The notes below the pieces were generated by a model. The model was not told the DNA's origin. It was given only the letters and a program-made list of their open reading frames with translations, and made no database searches. Made by a program: the position numbers and the translations under genes. A DNA stretch of 64,000 nucleotides from CBDFNC01 sp965249895 (lineage in GTDB: Bacteria > Pseudomonadota > Gammaproteobacteria > Enterobacterales > CBDFNC01), in assembly GCA_965249895.1 (NCBI GenBank), contig CBDFNC010000001.1:868001-932000 (forward strand). The letters run 5' to 3'. This document shows, in pieces, positions 35,514 to 45,227 of the stretch. The number at the start of each line of letters is the position of its first letter. The first letter of the stretch is position 1.

Positions 35514-36293
35514 ATGTTAAAGATTTCACAGGCAAACAAGACCTTCTTTCCAGGAACTCCAGATGAACGTCGTGCCATCAATCAGCTTGATCTGCATTTA
35601 AAGCCCGGCGATTTCGCCGCCGTTATCGGCAGTAATGGGGCAGGAAAAAGCAGCCTGCTTAACGCGGTGGCAGGTAAAGTCTCGCTGGATTCAGGTACGT
35701 TGGAGTTGGATGGAATAAACCTACGCAAATTACCCGTCCATAAACGAGCCTCCTTAATTGCCCGGGTGTTTCAGGATCCCATGATGGGCACTGCGCCGGG
35801 TATGTCGGTGGAGGAAAATATGCTGTTGGCGGAAACCCGCGCGAGAAAGCGTAGACTCAGCTGGTGGAAAAACAGTAAACGTAAGCAGGAGTTCAGAGAC
35901 AGGTTAGCTGTACTTGGCTTGGGCCTGGAAGACAGGATGGAAACCCGGGTTGACTTGCTTTCAGGTGGCCAACGCCAGAGTGTTTCGCTAGTGATGGCGG
36001 TGAGTCATAAACCCAAACTCTTGTTGCTCGATGAACATACGGCGGCGCTGGATCCCAAAACAGCCGCCCTGGTGATGGATGCCACCATCAAAGCAGTAGA
36101 TGCATTTTCCCTGACTACCCTAATGGTTACCCACAATATGCAACACGCCATCGATTATGGAAATCGCCTGTTAATGATGGATTCCGGCAGGGTCAAGATG
36201 AACATGGCGGCAGAAGAAAAAGCGGATCTTACCGTGGGCGAACTGGTGAAGCGCTTCCACCTCACCGACGATAAAATACTACTCTCGGATTAA
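35514..36293 (+). CDS. ABC transporter ATPase, TrpY-like
   Basis: 259 aa. Walker A GSNGAGKSS, signature LSGGQRQSVSLVMA, Walker B LLLLDEHTAALDP (with His after Glu, unusual but tolerated), and switch histidine in MVTHNMQHAI. Partner of the PF04392 binding protein and of the permease four bases downstream. It belongs to the amino-acid or purine-type branch rather than the sugar branch. Confidence 0.85.
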   Translation: MLKISQANKTFFPGTPDERRAINQLDLHLKPGDFAAVIGSNGAGKSSLLNAVAGKVSLDSGTLELDGINLRKLPVHKRASLIARVFQDPMMGTAPGMSVEENMLLAETRARKRRLSWWKNSKRKQEFRDRLAVLGLGLEDRMETRVDLLSGGQRQSVSLVMAVSHKPKLLLLDEHTAALDPKTAALVMDATIKAVDAFSLTTLMVTHNMQHAIDYGNRLLMMDSGRVKMNMAAEEKADLTVGELVKRFHLTDDKILLSD

Positions 36294-36297
36294 GCTT

Positions 36298-37215
36298 ATG
36301 TTAGATATGATTTCAACGTTCTGGGCCCTGGTCCCGGTGACTTTCTCTCAGAGCCTGATCTACGCCTTTGTAGCACTGGGCATTATGATTCCGTTTCGGC
36401 TCTTGGGTTTTCCCGATCTAACCAGTGAAGGGGCGTTTCCCTTAGGTGGCTGTGTATGTGCCGTGCTATTGGTAGCGGGTGTGGATCCGGTATTCGCCAT
36501 GCTGGCTGCGGCGGCTGTGGGCTTTCTGGCCGGTTGCAGTACAGCTTTTATTCACCTGAGGTTTGGTATCAATACCCTGCTGGCAGGCATCTTGGTAATG
36601 ACCATGCTGTGGAGTATTAACCTGCGCATCCTGGGCAAATCCAATATCGCCCTGTTTAGCTACGATAATATTTTTATGGCCCTGGGTGGAGAGGTGCTGG
36701 CGTTTAATGATGGCTTTAAGATAGCCCTGGTGGGCGGTATCGTGCTGGCCATACTCGGCGGCTTACTCTGGTTCTTTAACACCGAAAAGGGCTTGGGTAT
36801 CCGGGCGGTTGGGGCAAACCCTGATATGTCGGAAGCATCTGGTATAAGTATCTGGAAAGCCACGATTTTAGGGGTGGGCGCAGCGTCTGGTTTAACGGCC
36901 TTAGGCGGTTCCATTCTAGTGCAAAGCCAGGGGTTTGTGGATATAAACATGGGCTTTGGTGTGTTGATCAACGGCCTGGCCGCGTTGATTATCGGCGAAG
37001 CCATTGTGGGCAGGCGACATTTACAGCAGCAGTTGATTGCCCCTGTGATAGGTGCGGTAGTCTACTATCAGGCGGTGTCTATGATGTTATCCATTGGTTT
37101 GCCACCTTCCGATCTGAAACTGGCTACAGGTGCATTTGTGGTGATTATGCTGGCCACTCAGCACCTCAGAAAAGGTAAAGGGCAGTCTGTAATGCCGGAA
37201 AAAATCAGAGAGTAA
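36298..37215 (+). CDS. ABC transporter permease, TrpZ/branched-chain-like
   Basis: 305 aa with eight to nine membrane helices, of the BPD_transp_2 (LivH/RbsC-like) fold. Conserved loops FPDLTSEGAFPLGG near residue 40 and GANPDMSEASGIS near residue 178 (the ATPase-contact EAA-like loop). Third gene of the operon. Ligand unknown; tryptophan or another aromatic is suggested only by the TrpX-like family and the nearby tryptophan operon. Confidence 0.83.
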   Translation: MLDMISTFWALVPVTFSQSLIYAFVALGIMIPFRLLGFPDLTSEGAFPLGGCVCAVLLVAGVDPVFAMLAAAAVGFLAGCSTAFIHLRFGINTLLAGILVMTMLWSINLRILGKSNIALFSYDNIFMALGGEVLAFNDGFKIALVGGIVLAILGGLLWFFNTEKGLGIRAVGANPDMSEASGISIWKATILGVGAASGLTALGGSILVQSQGFVDINMGFGVLINGLAALIIGEAIVGRRHLQQQLIAPVIGAVVYYQAVSMMLSIGLPPSDLKLATGAFVVIMLATQHLRKGKGQSVMPEKIRE

Positions 37216-37235
37216 TTCACTGTTTATATTTTGAT

Positions 37236-37279
37236 AACCAAAGAGGGCAAAGAGAGCAATTTCTTTGCCCTCTTTGGTT
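37236..37279 (+). terminator. Strong terminator after the TrpX-like operon
   Basis: Perfect 18-bp stem (37236-37253 with 37262-37279) and an 8-base loop; T-rich sequence follows. Confidence 0.8.
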
Positions 37280-37494
37280 GTTGCTTAGTTATCTGAAAAT
37301 TAAGGTGGTTGTCATCGACAATCTGGGGACGAACAATGGTTACATCGGCCTGAGGAAAGACTTACTCCGTTAATAGCACTTGCTATTGATTTAATGGTTA
37401 TTAATGACGGGGTGAGAACTGCCTCAATAACTTTGAAGAGTGATTATCCTATTTTGGTGATGGTTTTATACAAAATTGTTGCCAAGGACAAGTT

Positions 37495-39333
37495 ATGGAT
37501 AATTATGGAGATAGTGGTGCAGAAAAATTACACGTAAGGCGATCATTCCGGACCGATGAGTTTGTTGCAACTGCAATCGTGATAGATGTTGACCTTTATG
37601 GCGAAAAAGAAGTTTTCGTATTTCAGGATCTGACAGGGAGTGAGCGGACTGACGAGTATGAAGGTTACATCAAAGCAATCACCACTACTATTCAGCAAAG
37701 CTCTCCCCTTAATTCTATCGAGGAGCGTGCTGGCAAACCCCTCAGTGTGTTCTTGCTCAATCAAGGGGCTATTCCTGCGATGGAAGACAAGCGACGGAAA
37801 ACGGATATTCTGTGGTCATGTTTTCTTTCTGGCAGCCTTGAGATAGCTTTTAGTTTTATTGACCCTGCATCAGGGTTGGCCAATCCAGTAGACGAATCAT
37901 GGTTATTTTGGCATGAAATGTTATCCGGCCCCTTACCTGTATTTAATCTTCCCTCCGATTACCCAAGAAGTAACTCACTTAAAAAGCACTTTAAGCAGAG
38001 CACGTTTACTCTGGAAAAGAGCCAAAAGCAACGGATTAATCGTTACATCCAAGAATATGGGCTGGATTTGCATTCTTTCTTGTTTAGTTCCTTTGGCTTA
38101 CTTGTTGCCCGATACACCTCTCTTAATGATGTGATGATCGCCACTAATCTCGATGGCATTAGTGATACTGTAAAAATGGGCTTTATACCTGTACCTGTGA
38201 GAACCCGCTTCAACGAGGGTGATTGTTTCTCATCCTTGAACAGGTCGGTTTTGTCCGAGATGAATGTCGCCAGTCAGCATCAGGGGTGTAATTTAAGTTT
38301 GTTACGGGAAAAGTTTGCTGATCGCCAAGGTGAAGGCTGCAACTCTTTGTTTGACAAGTTATTTGTACTGTCTGATGACGTGATCTTTGATTTTGACGGC
38401 ATGCTCGATGATGATGTGAGCGCTGACCTGTCTGCTTTCGATATCGCTAACAAACTCGCGCCGACCAAGGCACTAAAAACAATCGATTTAACCCTGTCAA
38501 TGCTTGATAAAGAAACGCATATTGAGGCTGCGTTTATATACGAGAGCGATCTTTTTAGTGAGCAACGCATGCTTCGAATGGTCGGCCATTTCAAGCAATT
38601 GATTAATTCGGTATTGGCAGATCCGGCAGGACCGATGGGTAAGCTTCAGATCCTGACTGGCGCGGAACGAAAGCAATTGTTGACACAATGGAGTGTGAGT
38701 CAATCATATAAACAGCAATTGTGTATTCATCAGCTCTTTGAGCTCTGTACCAGGTCACACCCTGAACGCATTGCGGTTTCGTTTGAGTATCAGCAAGTTT
38801 CTTATGGAAAGCTGAATGAACTCGCCAATGTTGTTACTTATGCTATGCAAGTGCGGGGGATCAATTCTGGTTCTATTGTTGGCATTTATATCGATCGTTC
38901 GCTGGAAACCATAATATCAATTTTGGCGGTATTAAAAGCCGGCGCCGCATACGTACCTATTGATCAAAGTTTCCCTCGAGAGCGTGTTGATTTTATCTTG
39001 TCTGACAGCCAGGCCGATATCGTGTTGACCAAAGTTCACCTTGTCGGCGGGTTACCGACAGGGGTTAATACCTTGTTATTTGAGCAGATCAACTTTGACC
39101 AGCCGCATGAGATTGCGGAGGTAAAAACCAGTAACTCAGACCTGGCCTATATTATTTACACCTCGGGTTCGACAGGTAAACCCAAAGGGGTAAAAGTCAG
39201 CCATAAGGCGGTTGTTCATTTATTTGCCGCGACCCGGGATCAATTTAAGTTTGATGGCAATGATGTCTGGACTGTTTTTCATTCGATTGCATTCGATTTG
39301 TCTGTGTGGGAAATCTGGGGGGGGGCTTGTTAA
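37495..39333 (+). CDS. NRPS, first part: degenerate condensation domain and N-terminal half of A1
   Basis: 612 aa before a frame break. The first ~390 residues align with the C-terminal half of a condensation domain (LPVFNLPSDYPR, GFIPVPVRTRFNE), but the region that should carry HHxxxDG is replaced by unrelated sequence, so it is probably inactive or structural. A1 begins near residue 405 (YKQQLCIHQLFE) with IYIDRSLETI, core LKAGAAYVPID, the ATP loop YIIYTSGSTGKPKG, and FDLSVWEIW. The reading frame then ends at a G9 run; adding one or deleting two G joins it to the second part. AAGGA lies nine bases before ATG 37495. Confidence 0.85.
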   Translation: MDNYGDSGAEKLHVRRSFRTDEFVATAIVIDVDLYGEKEVFVFQDLTGSERTDEYEGYIKAITTTIQQSSPLNSIEERAGKPLSVFLLNQGAIPAMEDKRRKTDILWSCFLSGSLEIAFSFIDPASGLANPVDESWLFWHEMLSGPLPVFNLPSDYPRSNSLKKHFKQSTFTLEKSQKQRINRYIQEYGLDLHSFLFSSFGLLVARYTSLNDVMIATNLDGISDTVKMGFIPVPVRTRFNEGDCFSSLNRSVLSEMNVASQHQGCNLSLLREKFADRQGEGCNSLFDKLFVLSDDVIFDFDGMLDDDVSADLSAFDIANKLAPTKALKTIDLTLSMLDKETHIEAAFIYESDLFSEQRMLRMVGHFKQLINSVLADPAGPMGKLQILTGAERKQLLTQWSVSQSYKQQLCIHQLFELCTRSHPERIAVSFEYQQVSYGKLNELANVVTYAMQVRGINSGSIVGIYIDRSLETIISILAVLKAGAAYVPIDQSFPRERVDFILSDSQADIVLTKVHLVGGLPTGVNTLLFEQINFDQPHEIAEVKTSNSDLAYIIYTSGSTGKPKGVKVSHKAVVHLFAATRDQFKFDGNDVWTVFHSIAFDLSVWEIWGGAC

Positions 39334-42300
39334 ATGGGGCCAAGTTAGTTGTGGTTCCAGCCGCGACAGTTACATCCGCGAATGATTTTTTTTCCTTGCT
39401 CGAGCAGCAAAAAGTAACTGTGTTGAGTCAAACTCCCACTGCAATTCGAAACTTACTTCTTAGTATTGATGTCAGTGCCATCAGGGACTTGAACCTTAGG
39501 TTAATCATCTGTGGCGGTGAGGCGTTCCCTTATTATTTGGCAAAATCCTTATTAAGCTGGGGTGTGCCTGTATGGAATTTCTATGGCCCCACAGAAGCAA
39601 CGGTGTGGACTAGTGCAGGTGAGATTACGCATCCTCTACCTGAAAGTCACAATATATCGATAGGCCGGCCATTTGCAAATCGCTCAGTCTATATTCTCGA
39701 TGCCAATATGCAGCTTGTACCTGTGGGGGTTTACGGTGAAATTTATATTGGCGGTGACGGTTTGGCTCAAGGTTATGTTAATGCGGTTGAGTTGACCCGG
39801 GATAAGTTTATAGCCAATCCTTTTAACCAGGGGGGTGACAGGTTATATAAGACAGGCGATACAGCCAGATATCTGGATAATGGCGAAATGGAGTTTTATG
39901 GCAGAAAAGACGGACAGGTAAAGCTACGCGGGTTTCGGATCGAGTTGGGCGAAATGGAAACGGTACTGGCATCTCACCCAGCGGTAAAAGAAGCTGTGGT
40001 GGCGGTAATAGAAGTCACAAAAGATGATCAGAGTCTGACTGCATACATAGTTGAAACTGAACAGGGCAGCCTGAATCTGGCTCAGCTTACGGGTCATTTA
40101 TCAAATTACTTACCTGCATATATGCTGCCGACCGATATCGTGATATTAGAGAAAATACCGGTAATGGTGAGTGGTAAAGTCGATCGTCGTAACCTGCCTT
40201 TACCGCAAAAAGTAACCGATAAGGCCGCCTTTGTTGCTCCGGCAAATAAGATTGAGAGTTTTATCGCCCAACTATGGCGGCAATTGTTGGGTACCGGCAA
40301 GCTGGGGCGTACTGCCGACTTTATTCAGCTAGGCGGTCACTCTTTATTGATCAGTAAGGCTGCGTTGAAGCTTACGGAGAAATATAGCATTGCACTTTCA
40401 CCCAAGGATATATTTACCCATCCGTCGGTTAGCGCGATAGCGAGCCTTATTGTCGACAAGATAAAAGCCGGTGATTTATTTAACTTACCCGAGCTGGCGC
40501 GAATGCCCAGAGATTGTCGAAAGCACTATCAACACAAAACCTCTGCATCACAACAATCGTTATGGTTTTTGGATAAGGTGTCGCAGAACACAGCTTTTTA
40601 CAATATACCGACTTCGTTTAAGTTGACAGGTAGGCTGAACAAGTCGGCGCTTAATAAAGCGTTCACTGCGCTGGTAAAGCAACATGAATCATTGCGAACT
40701 ACTTTTATCACCAATAACGAGGTGCTTTATCAACATATTCTAGAGCCACAGGCAGTGAGGTGTGTTGTTGACCATGCTGATGTGTCGAACGAGCCCGAGT
40801 CTTCTAGGGAAGCCAAAGCCTGGGATATTATGCAGCAAGAGCATAGCTTGTCTTTCGACCTGTTGATTGGTCCGCTGTGCCGAATGAAGCTGGTAAAGAT
40901 CACCCAAGAGAATCATCTGCTGTTGCTAACTGTCCATCATATTATCTGTGATGGTTGGTCAATGGATGTTATTTATCGAGACTTTACCGGTTTTTATAAC
41001 GCTTTTTGCCACAGTCCGGCGAAAAGTACAGTGCCCGTTGAACCACTGCCGATCCAGTTTGCCGATTATTCCTGCTGGCATAGAAAATGGTTCAAAGGTG
41101 CGTTGCTGGATAAGCAACGGGATTATTGGCGAGGTCAGTTGGCGGATTTTCCCGTTCTGGAAATGCCAACTTCCTATCCTCGTCCGGTCATCCCGGACTA
41201 TCTCGGTGACACAGTATCATTTACCTTACCGACCGAGGTATATAAAGGTCTTAAACTGATTGCAGCCAAGCAGAATTGCACTTTTTTTAGCGTATTATTT
41301 AGTGCCTTCTCCATATTGCTCGCTCGCTACAGTGGCCAGCAGGATATCGTTGTTGGTACTCCTGTGGCAAACCGAAATCATCCGAATGTCTCAGATACCA
41401 TAGGTTTTTTTGTAAACATGCTGGTGCTGCGCACTGATGTTAACAGTAATTCGTCATTTTATGAGCTGGTTGCCAACAATCAACGAGTAATAATAGGTGC
41501 GCTGGAGCATCAGAGTTATCCATTTGAAACCTTGGTCAGCGAGTTGTTGGTTGAGCGGGACTTAAGCCGTAACCCTTTATTTCAGGTTGCTCTGGTGTTG
41601 CAACAAGACCCTGAAAAGCTTTCATTGCAAAATTTGTCTTGTGAGCAGTTAAGTTCGACCAGGGGCGGAGCAAAATTTGACTTGCTACTGGAAGTCACTG
41701 AATCTGAACATCATGCAACAGCAAAACTCGAATACAGTAGTGCGCTGTTTGATGGCGAGTTTATCCGCAATATGGTGGATAACCTGCTTGTTATCATGAC
41801 TTCCGTGATTAAGGACCCGACACAAGGCGCTGGTTTATTACCCTTGTTGAGTGGGCAGCAATATAAGCAGCTCATTCATCAGTTCAGCGGTGACGGTTAT
41901 CATTACCCTGTGTCTGAAACATTACAGCAACTGTTCGAAAAGCGAGTCATTGAGTATGGCGACAAAATAGCCCTCAAGTGTGGTGAGCAAAGCTTGAGTT
42001 ATGAGCTGTTAAATCGTCGTGCCAATCGGGTTGCGCATACTCTAAGAAAGGCTGGGATAAAACCAAATACTTTTATTGCCCTGTTTGTCGAGCGTAGTGT
42101 TGAAGTGGTTGTTGGCATATTGGGCATATTGGGCATATTAAAGGCCGGCGCTGCTTATGTACCCATTGATCCTGTATATCCAGATGAGAGGGTGGAGTAT
42201 ATTCTGGCGGATAGCAAAGCTAGTTGTGCCTTGTCCGTTACCCAGCTAAAACAAAGGCTGCAGACCATTGCGACTAATGTTATCAAAAGGGTTGTTTACC

Positions 42301-44939
42301 TGGATGATTCGGCCGCCCTATCGACCAACATCGATAATCCATTACCTGCCTCTGGCCCGTCAGATTTAGCCTATATGATCTACACCTCGGGCTCAACTGG
42401 TAACCCGAAAGGGGTGTTAGTCCCCAACAGTAATGTGGTCAGGCTATTTGATGCGACCGACAGTTTCTACGGTTTTAACGAGCGTGATGTATGGACCCTA
42501 TATCACTCATTTTCTTTTGATTTTTCTGTTTGGGAGATGTGGGGCGCACTATTGAAAGGTGGGTGTTTGCTGGTGATCCCGCAAATGTTGGCGCGTTCTA
42601 TTGAAGAGTTCTATGACTACTTGGTTAGTGAAAAGGTGACAGTACTAAATCAAACACCTTCGGCTTTCTATCAGTTGAGTCATGTCCATAGTCAAAAGGT
42701 AGAGGACCGCGATTATCATCTGCGTTACGTAATATTTGGTGCCGAAGCGTTGAATATAAACAAGCTGTCGCAGTGGACTGACAAAGAGGGGTTCAGTTTG
42801 CCGACTCTGGTTAATATGTATGGTATTACCGAGACAACTGTCCATGTCACCCTGCATAAGATCGCAAAGGGGGCTAATGCTAATGGGATCATAGGTAGAC
42901 CAATAGCAGATCAACGGGTCTATATTCTTGATAAGAATCTCAACCCTGTGCCTGTAGGGGTTACTGGTGAACTGTGCGTCGCGGGACCTGGGGTCGCCCG
43001 GGGTTATTTGAATCTCGCTGATCCTACCGCCAATAAGTTTGTCGACAATCTATTTAGCAATGAACCTGGCGACAAAATGTATCGCAGCGGTGACATGGTG
43101 CGTTGGACAGTTGCGGGTGAAATTGAATATGTAGGCCGATCCGATGACCAGGTTAAAGTTCGCGGTTACAGAATTGAGCTGGGTGAGATCGATAGTAAAC
43201 TGCTGTCACATGAGTGGGTAAAAGAAGCTGTTTCTACAATAACTGAAAAGGAGAATGGCCAAAAGGAGATCGTTGCCTATTACGTGGTCAAATCCAATAC
43301 CCTGGATGTCACGGCTGAAAAACTGGCCGAGTATCTTAAGGCCTTGTTGCCTGAGTATATGATGCCCGCTGCCTTTGTTGCGTTAAAAGATATTCCGCTG
43401 ACGGCAAATGGAAAGATCAATAAAAAAGCCTTACCTATGCCTAGTTTTAACCAGTTACCAGTATCTTCCCAATACGTTGAACCAGAGACTGATAACCAAC
43501 GTAAAGTCGTGGAAATTTGGGCGCAGGTACTGGGACTGGACATCGCTAATATCGGTATAAACGGTAACTATTTTGAGTTGGGGGGAAACTCACTAATGGT
43601 GACTTCGCTGGTACTGAAAATCAATAACCAGTTTAAAGTGGATATGCGGGTTGCTGATATCTTCAGGTTACCTACAGTGGCACGGATCTGTCAGTTTATC
43701 GAACAACATAACAAAGCCGGTATCGCTTTTTCTACTGTGGACAAAAGAAGCCATATCAATTGGGCTGCAGAGGGCGTGCTGCCGCAGGACATCACCCCGC
43801 AATTTACTGAGTACCGAGTGGGCAATGCAAAAGCCATTTTGTTGACAGGAGCGACTGGTTTTGTCGGAGGGTATTTACTTGAAGAATTACTTAAGACTAC
43901 TGAGGCTGATGTCTACTGTATTGTGCGAGGTAATTCCATCGAAAATTGTCGCGATAAAGTATTCAATGGCCTAAGGCAAAAGCTTATTTGGGATGACAGC
44001 CATGTTGATAGAATAAAAATCCTCAGAGGAGATCTAGCCGAGGATAACCTGGGGGTGAGTGAGCGGGACTTCGCTTTGTTGGAGGAAACAATTGATGTGA
44101 TTTACCACAACGGTGCATCGGTTAACTTCCTGTACCCCTATGAAGAGCTGAAAAAGCCTAATGTTATCGCTACTCAGGATTTGATCCGCTTGGCGGGGAT
44201 GAAGAAGCTGAAACCACTGCATTATATTTCAACTTTGGTCGTGTATAGTTCACTGGGGCTCAATGGCGTCAAACAGGTAGCGGAAGATACTCCGTTGGCG
44301 GATTGTGATCAGCTATATATGGGTTATGTCGAATCCAAATTTATTGCGGAAAAACTGCTTGAGCAGGCCCGGGATCGCGGATTTCCTGTATCTATTTATC
44401 GCTTCCTGGAAGTTACCGGGCACTCTGAAACTGGTGTATTTAATACCCGGTCACTCGAAACCGCTTTTTGGAAGGTATGTTATCAGCTAGGTGTGACAGA
44501 AGATTTACGGATGCAAAAATCCTATGCGCCAGTTGACTATATAGTCCGTTCGGTAGCCCACATTTCAAAACAGCCATTGGCAGTGGGTAAAAATTTCCAT
44601 CTACAGAACCCAAGATTTACCACCAATGTTGAAATCAATGAAATTATCCGCGAGTTGGGTTATTTGTTTGATGAGATAACCTATGATGAGTGGACAGGTA
44701 TTGTGATGGCGACACCGGATAACCCATTCTTCAATTTCACTCCATTAATCAATGAACGCTGGACCAAAGATCATATAACCACACTGGAACTGTATGCTTT
44801 GGACCGCTTTCCTGTCTTCGACTGTAGTAATACTCAAAAGGCACTGGCAGGCAGCGGGATAGATTGTTGCGCGCTGGACAAGGCCTATATAGCTAAGTGC
44901 TGGTCCTATCTTGGATCAATTGGTTTTCTTGATGATTAG
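39306..44939 (+). CDS. NRPS, second part: A1 rest-T-C-A-T-thioester reductase
   Basis: Continues A1 (YKTGDTARYL, GRKDGQVKLRGFRIELGE, VSGKVDRRNL), then T1 (LGGHS, Ser codon 40341), condensation domain with intact HHIICDG (about 40935-40955), A2 (YMIYTSGSTGNPKG, GITETTVHVT), T2 (LGGNS, Ser codon 43590) and a C-terminal NAD(P)-dependent thioester reductase from about 43800 (LLTGATGFVGGYLL, YHNGASVNF, catalytic MGYVESKF). Such domains release the peptide as an aldehyde or alcohol; no thioesterase is present. By my alignment to GrsA, A2's ten-residue code reads DFWNIGMVHK, the textbook threonine code. A1 gives DLWSIGFVWK, which I cannot assign. No phosphopantetheinyl transferase is in the window. 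Confidence 0.88.
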   Translation: MGNLGGGLLNGAKLVVVPAATVTSANDFFSLLEQQKVTVLSQTPTAIRNLLLSIDVSAIRDLNLRLIICGGEAFPYYLAKSLLSWGVPVWNFYGPTEATVWTSAGEITHPLPESHNISIGRPFANRSVYILDANMQLVPVGVYGEIYIGGDGLAQGYVNAVELTRDKFIANPFNQGGDRLYKTGDTARYLDNGEMEFYGRKDGQVKLRGFRIELGEMETVLASHPAVKEAVVAVIEVTKDDQSLTAYIVETEQGSLNLAQLTGHLSNYLPAYMLPTDIVILEKIPVMVSGKVDRRNLPLPQKVTDKAAFVAPANKIESFIAQLWRQLLGTGKLGRTADFIQLGGHSLLISKAALKLTEKYSIALSPKDIFTHPSVSAIASLIVDKIKAGDLFNLPELARMPRDCRKHYQHKTSASQQSLWFLDKVSQNTAFYNIPTSFKLTGRLNKSALNKAFTALVKQHESLRTTFITNNEVLYQHILEPQAVRCVVDHADVSNEPESSREAKAWDIMQQEHSLSFDLLIGPLCRMKLVKITQENHLLLLTVHHIICDGWSMDVIYRDFTGFYNAFCHSPAKSTVPVEPLPIQFADYSCWHRKWFKGALLDKQRDYWRGQLADFPVLEMPTSYPRPVIPDYLGDTVSFTLPTEVYKGLKLIAAKQNCTFFSVLFSAFSILLARYSGQQDIVVGTPVANRNHPNVSDTIGFFVNMLVLRTDVNSNSSFYELVANNQRVIIGALEHQSYPFETLVSELLVERDLSRNPLFQVALVLQQDPEKLSLQNLSCEQLSSTRGGAKFDLLLEVTESEHHATAKLEYSSALFDGEFIRNMVDNLLVIMTSVIKDPTQGAGLLPLLSGQQYKQLIHQFSGDGYHYPVSETLQQLFEKRVIEYGDKIALKCGEQSLSYELLNRRANRVAHTLRKAGIKPNTFIALFVERSVEVVVGILGILGILKAGAAYVPIDPVYPDERVEYILADSKASCALSVTQLKQRLQTIATNVIKRVVYLDDSAALSTNIDNPLPASGPSDLAYMIYTSGSTGNPKGVLVPNSNVVRLFDATDSFYGFNERDVWTLYHSFSFDFSVWEMWGALLKGGCLLVIPQMLARSIEEFYDYLVSEKVTVLNQTPSAFYQLSHVHSQKVEDRDYHLRYVIFGAEALNINKLSQWTDKEGFSLPTLVNMYGITETTVHVTLHKIAKGANANGIIGRPIADQRVYILDKNLNPVPVGVTGELCVAGPGVARGYLNLADPTANKFVDNLFSNEPGDKMYRSGDMVRWTVAGEIEYVGRSDDQVKVRGYRIELGEIDSKLLSHEWVKEAVSTITEKENGQKEIVAYYVVKSNTLDVTAEKLAEYLKALLPEYMMPAAFVALKDIPLTANGKINKKALPMPSFNQLPVSSQYVEPETDNQRKVVEIWAQVLGLDIANIGINGNYFELGGNSLMVTSLVLKINNQFKVDMRVADIFRLPTVARICQFIEQHNKAGIAFSTVDKRSHINWAAEGVLPQDITPQFTEYRVGNAKAILLTGATGFVGGYLLEELLKTTEADVYCIVRGNSIENCRDKVFNGLRQKLIWDDSHVDRIKILRGDLAEDNLGVSERDFALLEETIDVIYHNGASVNFLYPYEELKKPNVIATQDLIRLAGMKKLKPLHYISTLVVYSSLGLNGVKQVAEDTPLADCDQLYMGYVESKFIAEKLLEQARDRGFPVSIYRFLEVTGHSETGVFNTRSLETAFWKVCYQLGVTEDLRMQKSYAPVDYIVRSVAHISKQPLAVGKNFHLQNPRFTTNVEINEIIRELGYLFDEITYDEWTGIVMATPDNPFFNFTPLINERWTKDHITTLELYALDRFPVFDCSNTQKALAGSGIDCCALDKAYIAKCWSYLGSIGFLDD
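39317..39325 (+). repeat. G9 homopolymer at the NRPS frame break
   Basis: Nine consecutive G at the point where the family reads W-G-x-L-L. Seven or ten G would keep the frame and restore WGGLLNGAK. Such a tract can vary by slippage (phase variation), or be a sequencing artefact, or a true inactivating change. Confidence 0.8.
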
Positions 44940-45060
44940 TGTCGAATTTTTAGGTAATAAAAAAGCTATGGTTAAGGATGATCTTCTGTTTGCCATAGTG
45001 GTCCTTTTGTGAATTTCTCTCCCGCTCCTTAAAGTTATAACAGCCATAATTTATTAAACG

Positions 45061-45094
45061 CAGATGGCAGAGGGAGTATTTCCCTTGCCATCTG
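45061..45094 (+). terminator. Terminator after the NRPS
   Basis: CAGATGGCA and TGCCATCTG (45061-45069, 45086-45094) with an inner AGGGA/TCCCT pairing, followed by TCATTGTTGC. 121 bases after the NRPS stop. Confidence 0.6.
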
Positions 45095-45120
45095 TCATTG
45101 TTGCTGGTTTGTTAATTTTG

Positions 45121-45139
45121 ATATTCGTAAATGGAATAT
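45121..45139. promoter_or_regulatory. LysR-type box upstream of the tryptophan operon
   Basis: ATATTC-GTAAATG-GAATAT, a perfect inverted repeat with the LysR-type spacing T-N11-A inside (ATTC-N7-GAAT). 88 bases before nbaE; probable binding site for the operon-linked LysR protein. Confidence 0.6.
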
Positions 45140-45227
45140 TCAAGTAGGATAAAACTCAATTTTATTTGATCATTCGTTTAGCTAATCTCAGGGTATAACC
45201 TTTATTTAATAAAAAAATGAGGATTGC

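Noticed and set aside
40948..41259. Small ORFs inside the NRPS
   Set aside because: They overlap intact NRPS domains in other frames.
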